NCBI RefSeq assembly: GCF_014836715.1
Contig: NZ_JACSQI010000001.1
Span: forward strand, 62,001-126,000
Reading direction: 5' to 3'
Source of the DNA: Escherichia whittamii
GTDB taxonomy: Bacteria; Pseudomonadota; Gammaproteobacteria; Enterobacterales; Enterobacteriaceae
DNA: 64,000 bases
The notes beneath the pieces are model-generated. The model saw nothing but the letters and a program-made list of their open reading frames with translations, made no database searches and was not told the origin of the DNA. Shown here piece by piece: positions 9,368 to 19,102 of the stretch (positions within the stretch are counted from its first letter, which is position 1; each line of letters begins with the position of its first letter). The position numbers were made by a program, and so were the translations under genes.

Positions 9368-10594
9368 ATGAATAAAATAATACAGTGTCTCCCCCGTTTA
9401 TTGGCATTCTTGCTGGCAGGTTGTGTATTTTCCGCATCGGCCTATACACTGGTAGTCGGTAATGATGTTGAAGGGAAGGGGCGTGATAAATTCCAGTCTA
9501 CCGGACCAACAGCAGATTTTACTCTCAACCACTCAAACGTATTTGGTAAAACGGTTGCAGTGCACAAAGAAACAGGCCTGAGAGAAGTTGCTGTCTACGA
9601 TTGGACCGGGGTCATTAGCCCTGGTATGGTCTATTGCTATAAAAACGATCCCAATTATCATCCTATTCGGCTATTTCATAATTATATCTCCTCAGGTTTA
9701 GTCGTCGATAATCATACACTGTGGAAAACCAGCATCAATGGACTCTATTTCGTTATTGAGCTTACGACACTAGGCAGCGCTGGGGTATCAACAGATCAGT
9801 TACCTATCTGGATTGATAAACCCTCGAATTCCGGCTTTGATACTAGATTAGTCTATTCAACTACGACAGGTGGAGGATGTAACTACAACGATACCTATTA
9901 TCGTCTGGGCGGACTGAACATAGGCTTCAAAATTCACCTTTATGCCGATCAAAACTTTGCCCCTACCGCTCAACAAGCCGCTAATTTTCAGCTCAGTAAA
10001 AATGGCGGGCATGGTGCGGTGGACTTCTATTTCCATAACAGCGAAACTTCCGATCAATCCCACTCGAAAAAAATAAACATCACGATCCCCGCTACAGGGA
10101 TGATCCTCGCCTGGCCAACGTGTTCTGTCTCAACAATTGCTGGCGTCAGCGGCACATCGGTGACGAATGGTAATGATGTCCAGTTAGGGAACCATCTACC
10201 CAAAAATATTAAGGATGGTCTGTCGCCAGCGAAATTCAATATTAATATGACCGGTTGTTCATATATCCATAATATTGAAGTAAAACTAGCCTCGACCAAA
10301 ATAGGGACGAATAATAAGCAACTGTTAGGCAATCTGGAAACTTCCGGGGCCGCGTCTGGTGTAGGCGTCTTAATTGAAGGGCTGCAATCAAGCGCCAGCG
10401 CGCAGATGGTAATTGTCCCTAATAGCGTGAATTCTGTGTATAAAGATATTATGAACGATCCTTATACTCAAAGTGAGATCGGCGTAGACAATAAAACACT
10501 CTCATTTCAGGCTACCCTCAAGCAGGATGGTTCGGCGGATATTAAACCTGGCAAATTCCGTGGGACAGGAACCTTCCAGATAACCTATCCCTGA
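9368..10594 (+). CDS. yadC: Tip adhesin of the Yad fimbria
   Basis: This is the last and largest structural gene (408 residues from ATG 9368; 412 from ATG 9356). The length is that of a two-domain tip adhesin: an N-terminal receptor-binding domain of about 220 residues, rich in aromatic residues and cysteines (VYCYKN, GGGCNYN), then a pilin domain from about residue 255 (WPTCSVST, TGCSYIHN) ending GTGTFQITYP. A signal peptide runs MNKIIQCLPRL to SASA. ATG 9356 directly abuts AAGG, so 9368 is preferred, with modest certainty. The receptor is unknown; the N-terminal half is the part most different from the K-12 allele as I recall it. Confidence 0.83.
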   Translation: MNKIIQCLPRLLAFLLAGCVFSASAYTLVVGNDVEGKGRDKFQSTGPTADFTLNHSNVFGKTVAVHKETGLREVAVYDWTGVISPGMVYCYKNDPNYHPIRLFHNYISSGLVVDNHTLWKTSINGLYFVIELTTLGSAGVSTDQLPIWIDKPSNSGFDTRLVYSTTTGGGCNYNDTYYRLGGLNIGFKIHLYADQNFAPTAQQAANFQLSKNGGHGAVDFYFHNSETSDQSHSKKINITIPATGMILAWPTCSVSTIAGVSGTSVTNGNDVQLGNHLPKNIKDGLSPAKFNINMTGCSYIHNIEVKLASTKIGTNNKQLLGNLETSGAASGVGVLIEGLQSSASAQMVIVPNSVNSVYKDIMNDPYTQSEIGVDNKTLSFQATLKQDGSADIKPGKFRGTGTFQITYP

Positions 10595-10604
10595 TGCATC
10601 CATT

Positions 10605-10630
10605 ACCGGCAGGTCGCCTGCCGGTTTTGG
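10605..10630 (+). terminator. Terminator of the yad fimbrial operon
   Basis: A perfect 9-bp stem (ACCGGCAGG / CCTGCCGGT) with a 3-base loop is followed by TTTGG, ten bases after the yadC stop codon. The T-run is short, but position and stem strength fit the end of the operon. Confidence 0.75.
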
Positions 10631-10713
10631 CCATAAAGGGCTAACACTCAACACTCACATACCCTACAATGCCCTCATACTATTGATGAAATTTATGGCT
10701 AACAGGGGTAATG

Positions 10714-11505
10714 ATGAAACCGACCACCATCTCCTTATTGCAAAAATACAAACAAGAAAAAAAACGCTTCGCCACCATCACCGCTTACGACTACAGTTTT
10801 GCCAAACTGTTTGCTGACGAAGGTCTGAACGTCATGCTGGTCGGCGATTCGCTGGGTATGACCGTTCAGGGGCATGAATCCACACTCCCCGTCACCGTTG
10901 AAGATATCGCCTACCACACTGCCGCTGTACGTCGCGGTGCGCCGAACTGCCTGCTGCTGGCTGATCTACCGTTTATGGCCTATGCCACACCGGAACAAGC
11001 ATTTAAAAATGCCGCAACGGTTATGCGTGCCGGTGCCAATATGGTTAAAATCGAAGGCGGTGCCTGGCTGGTAGAAACGGTGCAAATGTTGACCGAGCGT
11101 GCGGTTCCGGTGTGTGGACATTTGGGCTTAACGCCGCAGTCGGTGAATATTTTCGGCGGTTATAAAGTTCAGGGGCGCGGCGATGCAGGTGACCGTTTAC
11201 TCAATGACGCATTAGCGTTAGAAGCCGCAGGCGCACAGTTGCTGGTGCTGGAATGTGTGCCAGTTGAGCTAGCAAAACGCATTACCGAGGCGCTGGCGAT
11301 CCCGGTTATCGGTATTGGCGCAGGCAACGTTACCGACGGGCAAATCCTCGTGATGCACGACGCGTTCGGCATTACCGGCGGCCATATCCCTAAATTCGCT
11401 AAAAATTTCCTCGCTGAAACGGGCGACATCCGCGCAGCTGTGCGGCAGTATATGGCTGAAGTGGAGTCCGGTGTTTACCCGGGCGAAGAACACAGTTTCC
11501 ATTAA
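10714..11505 (+). CDS. panB: 3-methyl-2-oxobutanoate hydroxymethyltransferase
   Basis: PanB makes ketopantoate from 2-oxoisovalerate and methylene-tetrahydrofolate, the first committed step to pantothenate and coenzyme A. The protein has 263 residues from ATG 10714 (AGGGG seven bases upstream; ATG 10711 is too close). The metal and substrate block [13 protein letters not shown], the [11 protein letters not shown] segment and the GIGAGN loop are all present. From memory K-12 has one more residue near residue 153 (RGDEAGD, here RGDAGD). It lies 11 bases before panC and is co-transcribed with it. Confidence 0.96.
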   Translation: MKPTTISLLQKYKQEKKRFATITAYDYSFAKLFADEGLNVMLVGDSLGMTVQGHESTLPVTVEDIAYHTAAVRRGAPNCLLLADLPFMAYATPEQAFKNAATVMRAGANMVKIEGGAWLVETVQMLTERAVPVCGHLGLTPQSVNIFGGYKVQGRGDAGDRLLNDALALEAAGAQLLVLECVPVELAKRITEALAIPVIGIGAGNVTDGQILVMHDAFGITGGHIPKFAKNFLAETGDIRAAVRQYMAEVESGVYPGEEHSFH

Positions 11506-11516
11506 GGAGTGACGTT

Positions 11517-12368
11517 GTGTTAATTATCGAAACCCTGCCGCTGCTGCGTCAGCAAATTCGTCGCCTGCGAATGGAAGGCAAGCGCGTGGCGCTGGTGCCT
11601 ACTATGGGTAACCTGCACGATGGCCATATGAAACTGGTCGACGAAGCCAAAACCCGCGCCGATGTGGTGGTCGTCAGTATTTTCGTTAACCCGATGCAGT
11701 TCGACCGCCCGGAAGATTTGGCTCGCTATCCCCGCACCTTGCAGGAAGACTGCGAGAAGCTAAACAAACGTAAAGTGGATCTGGTTTTCGCCCCATCAGT
11801 AAAAGAGATCTACCCGAACGGTACTGAAACCCACACCTATGTTGACGTTCCTGGCCTTTCGACCATGCTGGAAGGTGCCAGCCGTCCGGGACATTTCCGT
11901 GGCGTTTCGACCATCGTCAGCAAGCTGTTTAACCTTGTCCAGCCAGACATCGCCTGCTTCGGTGAAAAAGATTTTCAGCAACTGGCGCTGATCCGCAAAA
12001 TGGTTGCCGATATGGGCTTTGATATTGAGATTGTTGGTGTGCCGATTATGCGCGCGAAAGATGGTCTGGCGCTCAGTTCTCGAAACGGTTATCTGACGGC
12101 AGAACAACGCAAAATTGCGCCTGGTCTGTACAAGGTTTTAAGTTCGATTGCCGACAAATTGCAGGCTGGAGAGCGGGATCTCGATGAAATTATTGCCATT
12201 GCGGGTCAAGAACTGAATGAAAAAGGCTTCCGCGCCGATGATATTCAGATTCGCGATGCCGACACATTGCTGGAAGTCTCTGAAAACAGCAAACGGGCAG
12301 TGATTCTGGTAGCCGCCTGGCTTGGCGATGCTCGCCTGATCGACAACAAAATCGTCGAATTGGCGTAA
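11517..12368 (+). CDS. panC: Pantothenate synthetase
   Basis: PanC condenses pantoate with beta-alanine using ATP, via a pantoyl-adenylate, to give pantothenate. The 283-residue protein starts at GTG, as in K-12, with AAGGAG 8-13 bases upstream overlapping the panB stop. The HIGH-type nucleotide loop [11 protein letters not shown] and the GEKDFQQL and [13 protein letters not shown] (KMSKS-like) blocks identify it. It forms the panBC unit; beta-alanine comes from PanD, encoded 1.3 kb downstream beyond the reversed rpnC gene. Confidence 0.97.
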   Translation: MLIIETLPLLRQQIRRLRMEGKRVALVPTMGNLHDGHMKLVDEAKTRADVVVVSIFVNPMQFDRPEDLARYPRTLQEDCEKLNKRKVDLVFAPSVKEIYPNGTETHTYVDVPGLSTMLEGASRPGHFRGVSTIVSKLFNLVQPDIACFGEKDFQQLALIRKMVADMGFDIEIVGVPIMRAKDGLALSSRNGYLTAEQRKIAPGLYKVLSSIADKLQAGERDLDEIIAIAGQELNEKGFRADDIQIRDADTLLEVSENSKRAVILVAAWLGDARLIDNKIVELA

Positions 12369-12373
12369 TACTT

Positions 12374-12406
12374 AACTGGCGCTACGGCTGATGGCGCCAG
12401 TTATTA
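12374..12406 (+). terminator. panC terminator
   Basis: A perfect 9-bp stem (AACTGGCGC / GCGCCAGTT) with an 11-base loop is followed by ATTAATTT, starting just after the panC stop. It separates panBC from the converging rpnC gene. Confidence 0.75.
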
Positions 12407-12461
12407 ATTTGCCCACGTCATGGCGATGACGTCTGTAGCGATGATTCATATCGCAGGCAAT

Positions 12462-13370
12462 TTAGTTAATCAGCTTATCAACCTCTGTAAGAGGTAAATC
12501 TGCTATCTCTGCAACGTCTTCCCGAGACATCCCTTTACTCAGAAGACGCTGGGCGAACTCCTGTCTTACTTCCTCTCTTACTTCCTGTCTTCCCTGCTGA
12601 ATCCCCTTTTCAATCCCCTTCTCTTCAAACCATTGCGCCAGCGTCATCATAGACTCCCCTCCCGATTCCCTGTCTCTCACCACACCGTAAAACAAATCCG
12701 CTTGTTCAGTATGACCGCGTTGCAGCATATAGTTTTGCATGGCAACTAACTGACTTCCGCTAGTGTACCCTTCGTCAATCAGCGTGACCAGTTGCTCCAG
12801 CAATAACATTAAGTCGCGCTGGCGAATGTGTTTTTGCAGCAGTTCGAGAATTGCAATCCGCCGATGTTGCATAATTTCGTCATCCGGCGTGATGGTGATA
12901 TCCACCAGCGGAAAAGGGCTGTTATAGACACGTCGCGCCAGTTCCGGTGAGTAAAACATATCAAACCAGCACATAGAGAGCGGATAAGGTGTGGCCTCGC
13001 CCTGATAAAACAGAATCGGCACCACCAGCGGCAGTTGGTCGTGATCTGCTTCCAGATGTCGGTGCATGGCGGCAATGGAATATCGCATCATGCGAAAGGC
13101 CATTTTCTTATCCGGCTTGCTTTGATGCTCAATCACAACATGCAGATAACCGGGATTGCCCTGCATTTGCACGGAATAGAGCACGTCCGTGCTGTGTCCT
13201 TTCAGGCTCTCTTCGATGAAACTCCCCGACTCTAAATGAAGCGTGTCGAAGTCACACAGTTCGCGTAGTTCCGCTGGCAAATGTATCTCCAGAAAGTCGC
13301 GGGCCGTTTCCGCGTGCATTAAAAATTGTTTAAATACCGCGTCATGCGGTGTGGTACTCGGTGCGTCCAT
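12462..13370 (-). CDS. rpnC: Rpn-family recombination-promoting nuclease
   Basis: This protein of the Rpn (transposase_31, PD-(D/E)XK nuclease) family has 302 residues from the preferred ATG at 13370; an upstream ATG at 13412 would add 14. Rpn proteins have been reported to promote RecA-independent recombination and DNA damage when overproduced. The N-terminal HDAVFKQFLMH block, the acidic D and E-x-Q (VIEHQSKPD) residues of the nuclease core near residues 70-110, and a C-terminal coiled, glutamine/arginine-rich segment (QQGRQEVREEVRQEF) are visible. Its place between panC and panD, in reverse, is the same as yadD in K-12, so it is an old insertion in the lineage. Confidence 0.92.
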   Translation of the reverse strand: MDAPSTTPHDAVFKQFLMHAETARDFLEIHLPAELRELCDFDTLHLESGSFIEESLKGHSTDVLYSVQMQGNPGYLHVVIEHQSKPDKKMAFRMMRYSIAAMHRHLEADHDQLPLVVPILFYQGEATPYPLSMCWFDMFYSPELARRVYNSPFPLVDITITPDDEIMQHRRIAILELLQKHIRQRDLMLLLEQLVTLIDEGYTSGSQLVAMQNYMLQRGHTEQADLFYGVVRDRESGGESMMTLAQWFEEKGIEKGIQQGRQEVREEVRQEFAQRLLSKGMSREDVAEIADLPLTEVDKLIN

Positions 13371-13643
13371 CTTCCCTGCCTTCCGTGTGGCCCTGTGTGA
13401 AGGCAGTATCAAGTCAATGTACGCCGTAGTCAGCCGCCTCTTTGTTGTTTACCGAGCAGCGTTCAGAGAAATTTCAATTGGTTACAGGCGTTGCATGGCG
13501 GGCTTCGGCACGGCACGCAAACTGCTGATGCAAATGCCGTCAGATGAGTAGACACTAAACAAAAATCGGGCAATACTGCGTGAGAATTTTCTCAAAGCAG
13601 GCACCGCCTGCTTCGCTAATGACAGGGTAGAAAGGTAGAAGTT

Positions 13644-14024
13644 ATGATTCGCACGATGCTGCAGGGCAAACTCCACCGCGTGAAAGTGACTCATGCGGAC
13701 CTGCACTATGAAGGTTCTTGCGCCATTGACCAGGATTTTCTTGACGCAGCCGGTATTCTCGAAAACGAAGCCATTGATATCTGGAATGTCACCAACGGCA
13801 AGCGTTTCTCCACCTACGCCATCGCGGCAGAACGCGGTTCGAGAATTATTTCTGTCAACGGCGCGGCGGCTCACTGCGCCAGCGTCGGCGATATTGTCAT
13901 CATCGCCAGCTTCGTCACTATGCCAGATGCCGAAGCCCGTACCTGGCGGCCCAACGTCGCCTATTTTGAAGGCGACAACGAAATGAAACGTACCGCGAAA
14001 GCGATTCCGGTACAGGTTGCCTGA
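13644..14024 (+). CDS. panD: Aspartate 1-decarboxylase proenzyme
   Basis: PanD makes beta-alanine from aspartate for pantothenate synthesis. The 126-residue proenzyme carries the self-cleavage site Gly24-Ser25 in YEGSCAID; cleavage converts Ser25 into the catalytic pyruvoyl group. The second half shows the NGAAAH loop and the tetramer core. The AGAAGT sequence just before ATG 13644 is a weak binding site. It is in the same direction as panBC but separated from them by rpnC, so it needs its own promoter within 13371-13643. Confidence 0.96.
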   Translation: MIRTMLQGKLHRVKVTHADLHYEGSCAIDQDFLDAAGILENEAIDIWNVTNGKRFSTYAIAAERGSRIISVNGAAAHCASVGDIVIIASFVTMPDAEARTWRPNVAYFEGDNEMKRTAKAIPVQVA

Positions 14025-14027
14025 TTG

Positions 14028-15254
14028 TTATCCCTGCGGCTGGTTACTCACCAGCCGCGACATCGTCTCCAGCGAATCTGTTCTTAAAATATACAGCCGC
14101 TTTAATAAATACGGATTATCCCCCGGTTTTACTTTACCTTTCATGGTCGTCACCGCCAGATGAAATCCGGCATCATTTGCCGCCTTTACCGCTTTGTCAT
14201 TAAATCCGCCAAATGGATATGAAAGATACAAGACATGAGGATTAAATTGGTTTAGCGCCCGGCGAGAGCGTTCAAAATCAAACAGAATATTATGCTCACT
14301 GCGGCTGAGTAATATTGGTCGGCGATAGCCATCAACCCGATGTAAAAAGTGGGTATGTGACTGGAAATCAAAAACATCGCTGACATCACGCAGTTCAGAA
14401 ACACTCATAAACTGTAATGACTGCGGATTCCATTTCTGTGGATGGCGTTTAATACGCGAGGTAATAATAAACGCCGTGGCCTTCATGTCATATTGTTTCA
14501 GAATGGGATATGCATAACGACTCACCGACTTCAAACCATCATCAAACGTCAGCACCACCGCGCGAGCCGGAAGATTCATCGAATTACGCAGATACCCTTC
14601 CAGTTGATACAAGGTTAACGTGGTATATCCCCTGTCGCGCAACCAGGTCATTTGGTTGTTGAAAGCGCGCACCGAGGTCGTGGTCGAAGTATGACGAAAA
14701 CGGGTATTCTCTTCATCGCGTAAAATATGATGGTAGGTCAATACAGGAATACCATTATCCTGCTGCGCATCCAGTGCACTGATATAGGCCAGACGTTCGC
14801 CAATACGAATTTGATACCAGGTTTGATTCAGGCGATCTTTTAATTTATTAATTATGGGATAACGCAAGTTATCGGCCAGCACGCCAAATGGCGCACTACC
14901 TGCATCAGGCGCGTTGTATATCGGAGTATCTTTCCATGTAATAAGATTTTGGTTACTCAGTGGCTTATTGAGATCCCCCAGTCCATCTTCAACTTTTTGC
15001 CGCCCTTGTACAGGTTCCAGATGCCCTTTATCGATATATCCCGTAGCAAAACCAAAATTGAATTTATAATAATCGGCTGCGGTTGGGATGACCGAAATAA
15101 TCTGTCCGGCACGAATGTTGCCTACGGTTACCGTTTTGTCGCCAATTTTTCCCCAGATAGCCGCGTCCTGAGTGGTTTGCATATAACGCGCGGGAAGCGC
15201 TGCGCCGACGCCAGATGAAATCAGCAGCAGTAAAAAAATTATCTTTTTAATCAT
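14028..15254 (-). CDS. yadE: Putative polysaccharide deacetylase YadE
   Basis: This is a 408-residue exported protein with a short hydrophobic signal ([18 protein letters not shown]). The first half contains SH3-like segments ([28 protein letters not shown]). The second half is a NodB-type carbohydrate esterase 4 domain: the metal aspartates in TFDDG near residue 243, the SHTHFLH histidines near residue 300, and YPFGGFN. It probably removes acetyl groups from a cell-surface or wall polysaccharide in the periplasm; the substrate is unknown. It converges on panD with only three bases between the stop codons. Confidence 0.9.
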   Translation of the reverse strand: MIKKIIFLLLLISSGVGAALPARYMQTTQDAAIWGKIGDKTVTVGNIRAGQIISVIPTAADYYKFNFGFATGYIDKGHLEPVQGRQKVEDGLGDLNKPLSNQNLITWKDTPIYNAPDAGSAPFGVLADNLRYPIINKLKDRLNQTWYQIRIGERLAYISALDAQQDNGIPVLTYHHILRDEENTRFRHTSTTTSVRAFNNQMTWLRDRGYTTLTLYQLEGYLRNSMNLPARAVVLTFDDGLKSVSRYAYPILKQYDMKATAFIITSRIKRHPQKWNPQSLQFMSVSELRDVSDVFDFQSHTHFLHRVDGYRRPILLSRSEHNILFDFERSRRALNQFNPHVLYLSYPFGGFNDKAVKAANDAGFHLAVTTMKGKVKPGDNPYLLKRLYILRTDSLETMSRLVSNQPQG

Positions 15255-15310
15255 TAGAAAACGACCAGGCGAGAAACAGCGCCGTTAGTGTAGCAAAATC
15301 GGGATGCGAT

Positions 15311-15751
15311 TTAATACTCGAACCAATTATGCTTGAGGACAAAGGGTGGATTTTTTTGTTGCTGGTGCCAGAGGCTACTGACATCAGGCCCACCCAGTTC
15401 GACAATTCGCTCGCGAAACTCCGCGCTGGATAACGTTTCACGGTATGCCAACATCTGTTCAATTAACGGTAACGTGACGCCAGAAATCACTTCGCAACGG
15501 GAATGTTTGTGGCTTAATAACGACGCAACGCGATAAGGCGCTGCACCTGCAATATCGGTTAAAAAGATAACTCCATCACCAGAATCTGTCTCATGCAGAG
15601 CATCGCACATCATGCGACTTAGCATATTGGAACTTAATCCTCGCCAGAAATTCACCGCCCGGCACTGAAGAAGCGAACCGTATTTTTTCTCCAGCGCATC
15701 AAGCATCTCGAGCGCGCGCTCGTCGTGACAGGTAATTACCCAACCTAACAT
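15311..15751 (-). CDS. yadI: PTS EIIA-like phosphotransfer protein YadI
   Basis: This 146-residue protein has the fold of mannose-family (EIIA-Man type) PTS components. The N-terminal MLGWVITCHDERA contains the candidate phosphorylated histidine H9, and GVIFLTDIAGAAPYRVAS matches the conserved aspartate loop of the family. No EIIB or EIIC partner is nearby, so it is an orphan whose sugar is unknown; it may accept phosphate from HPr or serve a regulatory role. It lies 56 bases upstream of yadE in the same direction. Confidence 0.88.
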   Translation of the reverse strand: MLGWVITCHDERALEMLDALEKKYGSLLQCRAVNFWRGLSSNMLSRMMCDALHETDSGDGVIFLTDIAGAAPYRVASLLSHKHSRCEVISGVTLPLIEQMLAYRETLSSAEFRERIVELGGPDVSSLWHQQQKNPPFVLKHNWFEY

Positions 15752-15855
15752 CGCCTTCCTCCTTAGCCGAAAATTAGTCTACCCTGACCATTGTTGATAA
15801 AGGGTGATAGTCATCAAAACTCCTCTCCCCCAAATCCAGAGGAGAGGAAATAGCC

Positions 15856-16626
15856 TTAGCTGCGCAGACCGCGTCCGCGCTGGATCAGCGACCAACAGAT
15901 CAGATAAAACGCAATAATAAAAATAACCAGTACGCCAAAAGTAGTGACCAGCGGCACATCATTAATGCCAAGGAAGCCGTAGCGGAAACCACTGATCATA
16001 TAGACTATTGGGTTGAGGTGCGACAGCCCCTGCCAGAACGGTGGCAGCAAGGTCAGTGAGTAAAATACCCCACCAAGATAGGTCAGCGGCGTCAGTACAA
16101 AGGTTGGCACCAGGCTGATGTCATCAAACGTTTTGGCAAACACACCATTAAGCAATCCGGCAAGAGAGAACAACACCGCCGTGAGCACCAGCGTTAAAGC
16201 GACAAATACCCACGAATGCACCTGAAACGGCACAAAGAATAGCGAAATTGCTGTCACCAGCATGCCAACAAGCAGTCCGCGCGCCACGCCACCACCAACA
16301 TATCCAGCAATAATCACATGCGTCGGTACTGGAGCGACCAGCAACTCTTCAATATTACGCTGGAACTTAGCGCCAAAAAATGATGAAGCGACGTTGGCGT
16401 AGGCATTGGTGATCACCGACATCATGATCAGCCCCGGAACAATGAATTGCATATAGCTGAAGCCATGCATATCGCCAATGCGCGAACCAATCAGGTTACC
16501 GAAGATAATAAAATAAAGGGTCATGGTGATGACCGGAGGCACCAGCGTCTGTATCCAGATACGCATAAAGCGATGGATCTCTTTCGCCCAGATGCTTTTT
16601 AACGCCACCCAGTAAAGATGCATCAT
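15856..16626 (-). CDS. yadH: ABC-2 type transporter permease YadH
   Basis: This is a 256-residue integral membrane protein of the ABC-2 export family, with six predicted membrane helices (for example VPPVITMTLYFIIFG and FGVLVIFIIAFYLICW) and the ABC-2 signature around LNPIVYMISGFRYG. It is the membrane partner of YadG, with which it overlaps by 4 bases, so translation is coupled. The substrate is unknown; related systems export lipids, polysaccharides or drugs. Confidence 0.92.
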   Translation of the reverse strand: MMHLYWVALKSIWAKEIHRFMRIWIQTLVPPVITMTLYFIIFGNLIGSRIGDMHGFSYMQFIVPGLIMMSVITNAYANVASSFFGAKFQRNIEELLVAPVPTHVIIAGYVGGGVARGLLVGMLVTAISLFFVPFQVHSWVFVALTLVLTAVLFSLAGLLNGVFAKTFDDISLVPTFVLTPLTYLGGVFYSLTLLPPFWQGLSHLNPIVYMISGFRYGFLGINDVPLVTTFGVLVIFIIAFYLICWSLIQRGRGLRS

Positions 16627-17549
16627 GCGCGATCTCCTTGTTTTTCATTAACCAGTGACACAAACAGCTCTTCCAGACGGTTAGCTTTGTTGCGCATACT
16701 TAACACCTGAATGCCCTGCTCACTTAACTGTGTGAATACGCTGTTGATCCCCTGCTCACGCAGCACTTCAACTTCAAGCGTAGCGGTATCCACTAGCCGA
16801 TACTGGTAACCATCGAGCTTCGGCAACGGGCTTTTCGGCGCAAGGTCGAGAATAAAGGTTTCTGACTTCAGCTTTGCCAACAGTGCCTTCATCGAGGTAT
16901 TTTCCACCAGCTCACCGTGTTGAATAATGCCGATATTGCGACACAGCATTTCTGCTTCTTCCAGGTAGTGCGTGGTAAGAATGATGGTGGTGCCTTTGTC
17001 GTTTAAATCCTTCAAAAAGCCCCACATTGAGCGGCGAAGTTCGATATCCACGCCTGCTGTTGGTTCATCCAGAATAAGCAGTTTAGGTTCGTGCATCAGC
17101 GCGCGGGCAATCATTAAACGGCGCTTCATCCCGCCAGATAACATGCGCGCACGTTCGTTACGCTTTCCCCATAGATCGAGCTGTTTAAGATACGTTTCGC
17201 TGCGGATGTACGCTTCTTTGCGCTCTACACCGTAGTACCCCGCCTGATTCACCACAATTTGCTGTACGGTTTCAAACGGGTTGAAGTTAAATTCCTGCGG
17301 CACCAGTCCCAACTGACGTTTAGCGTTAACGACATCTTTCTCAAGATCGTAACCAAATACGCTGACCCGCCCGGAGGTTTTATTTACCAGAGAGCTGATA
17401 ATACCGATAGTGGTTGATTTTCCGGCCCCGTTCGGCCCGAGAAGCGCATAAAAATCACCCGCTTCGACTTGCAAATCTATTCCACGAAGCGCCTGAACGC
17501 CGCCTGGATAGGTTTTTTTAAGCTGCTGAAGTTCCAGTGCAATGGTCAT
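16623..17549 (-). CDS. yadG: ABC exporter ATP-binding protein YadG
   Basis: The 308-residue ATPase energises YadH. It shows Walker A (GPNGAGKST near residue 40), the Q-loop (VPQEFNF), the signature LSGGMKRR, Walker B with the catalytic glutamate (LLILDEPTAGVD), and the switch histidine (LTTHYLEEAE). A C-terminal regulatory extension follows, as in other ABC-2 ATPases. It reads divergently from can, sharing the 108-base region 17550-17657. The substrate is not known. Confidence 0.94.
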   Translation of the reverse strand: MTIALELQQLKKTYPGGVQALRGIDLQVEAGDFYALLGPNGAGKSTTIGIISSLVNKTSGRVSVFGYDLEKDVVNAKRQLGLVPQEFNFNPFETVQQIVVNQAGYYGVERKEAYIRSETYLKQLDLWGKRNERARMLSGGMKRRLMIARALMHEPKLLILDEPTAGVDIELRRSMWGFLKDLNDKGTTIILTTHYLEEAEMLCRNIGIIQHGELVENTSMKALLAKLKSETFILDLAPKSPLPKLDGYQYRLVDTATLEVEVLREQGINSVFTQLSEQGIQVLSMRNKANRLEELFVSLVNEKQGDRA

Positions 17550-17657
17550 AAATTTTTACTTACCTTACGTTCTTACACTTTATCTGTGGTTTAAATCGTC
17601 CCGGAGTTGCCCTATATTAGCCAAACGTAATTATTTGGTTACAGGTCGTTAACCTCC

Positions 17658-18320
17658 ATGAAAGACATAGATACACTCATCAGCAATAATGCACTATGGT
17701 CAAAAATGCTGGTGGAAGAGGATCCCGGGTTTTTTGAGAAACTGGCACAAGCGCAAAAACCGCGCTTTCTATGGATTGGATGTTCCGACAGTCGCGTTCC
17801 TGCTGAACGTTTAACAGGTCTTGAGCCGGGCGAACTTTTTGTTCACCGGAATGTTGCTAACCTGGTCATTCACACCGATCTGAACTGCCTCTCCGTGGTT
17901 CAGTATGCAGTGGATGTTCTCGAAGTTGAACACATTATTATCTGTGGCCACTACGGTTGCGGCGGCGTGCAAGCGGCGGTTGAAAACCCGGAACTGGGGC
18001 TTATCAACAACTGGCTGCTACACATCCGCGATATCTGGTTCAAACATAGCTCATTGCTCGGCGAAATGCCGCCAGAGCGTCGCCTGGATACCTTGTGCGA
18101 ACTGAACGTCATGGAACAGGTATATAACCTGGGTCACTCCACCATTATGCAATCAGCGTGGAAACGCGGGCAGAAAGTCACCGTTCACGGCTGGGCCTAC
18201 GGCATTCACGACGGCTTACTGCGTGACCTGGATGTCACAGCCACCAACCGCGAAACCCTTGAGCAACGTTACCGTCACGGGATTTCCAACCTCAAGCTGA
18301 AGCACATCAATCACAAATAA
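17658..18320 (+). CDS. can: Beta-class carbonic anhydrase
   Basis: Can interconverts CO2 and bicarbonate and supplies bicarbonate for biosynthetic carboxylations, so it is essential in air. The protein has 220 residues. The zinc ligands of the beta class are C42 and D44 (GCSDSRVP) and H98 and C101 (CGHYGCGG). The ATG is weakly preceded by AACCTCC rather than a purine-rich site, so the start rests on family length and on the protein start [11 protein letters not shown]. It is divergent from yadG and convergent with hpt. Confidence 0.97.
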   Translation: MKDIDTLISNNALWSKMLVEEDPGFFEKLAQAQKPRFLWIGCSDSRVPAERLTGLEPGELFVHRNVANLVIHTDLNCLSVVQYAVDVLEVEHIIICGHYGCGGVQAAVENPELGLINNWLLHIRDIWFKHSSLLGEMPPERRLDTLCELNVMEQVYNLGHSTIMQSAWKRGQKVTVHGWAYGIHDGLLRDLDVTATNRETLEQRYRHGISNLKLKHINHK

Positions 18321-18328
18321 ATATGCAA

Positions 18329-18351
18329 TGCCGGATGCAACACATCCGGCA
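18329..18351. terminator. Bidirectional terminator between can and hpt
   Basis: A 9-bp stem (TGCCGGATG / CATCCGGCA) with a 5-base loop lies between the converging can and hpt genes. The stem sequence resembles half of a REP unit, so it may be REP-derived. There is no long T-run on either side. Confidence 0.6.
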
Positions 18352-18360
18352 ACTCCGCAC

Positions 18361-18897
18361 TTACTCGTCCAGCAGAATCACTTTGCCGATATACGGCAGA
18401 TGACGGTAACGCTGTGCGTAATCAATACCGTAACCCACCACAAACTCATCCGGGATCGAGAAACCGATAAATTCTACCGGGACGTTCACTTCACGTCGGG
18501 ACGGTTTATCCAGCAGCGTACAAATCGCCAGCGACTTCGGTTCGCGCAGGCTTAAGATTTCACGCACTTTCGACAGTGTATTACCCGAGTCGATGATATC
18601 TTCAACAATCAGCACGTCCTTGCCACGGATATCTTCATCCAGATCTTTGAGGATTTTCACATCACGGGTGGTGGACATGCCGCTACCGTAGCTGGAGGCG
18701 GTCATAAAGTCGACTTCATGAGATACCTGAACTTCACGGCACAGGTCCGCCATAAACATAAATGAGCCACGCAGCAGACCTACCAGCACCATATCGCTGC
18801 CGCTGTCTTTGTAACGCTCAGTAATCTGACGACCCAGTTCGGCGATACGCGCTTTAATCTCCGCTTCGGGGATCATTACTTCTACAGTATGTTTCAT
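18361..18897 (-). CDS. hpt: Hypoxanthine phosphoribosyltransferase
   Basis: Hpt salvages hypoxanthine (and guanine weakly) to IMP using PRPP. The 178-residue length is reached from the ATG at 18897, giving [10 protein letters not shown]; longer in-frame starts reach into the divergent promoter region. The PRPP-binding loop [14 protein letters not shown], the SYGSG flexible loop and the purine-recognition segment near the C-terminus ([15 protein letters not shown]) are present. It shares its promoter region with gcd, where a CRP site lies. Confidence 0.96.
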
Positions 18898-19025
18898 ATC
18901 TCTAACCATATGATTTAAAAACAAATCACTTCGCACGGGCAGGTTTTGGCACCGCAACAAAGCGCAAGACACGCAGTATACCAGCAAAACGATTCATTGG
19001 CGGAATCTGTTAATAAAGCTCAAAT

Positions 19026-19041
19026 TGTGATGACGATCACA
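19026..19041. promoter_or_regulatory. CRP-cAMP site between hpt and gcd
   Basis: TGTGA-TGACGA-TCACA is a full match to the CRP consensus core and is nearly palindromic. It lies 129 bases from the hpt start codon and 62 bases before the gcd start codon. In E. coli cAMP-CRP and IHF have been reported to act oppositely on these two divergent genes. Confidence 0.85.
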
Positions 19042-19102
19042 CATGTTAAAACCTATAATTAATTGCTACTAAAACATTAATGAATTGAAATGGTGTCTCT
19101 TT

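Noticed and set aside
18328-18555. A 75-residue plus-strand frame in the 3' half of hpt
   Set aside because: It starts inside the can/hpt terminator and is antisense to a conserved enzyme; treated as a shadow.
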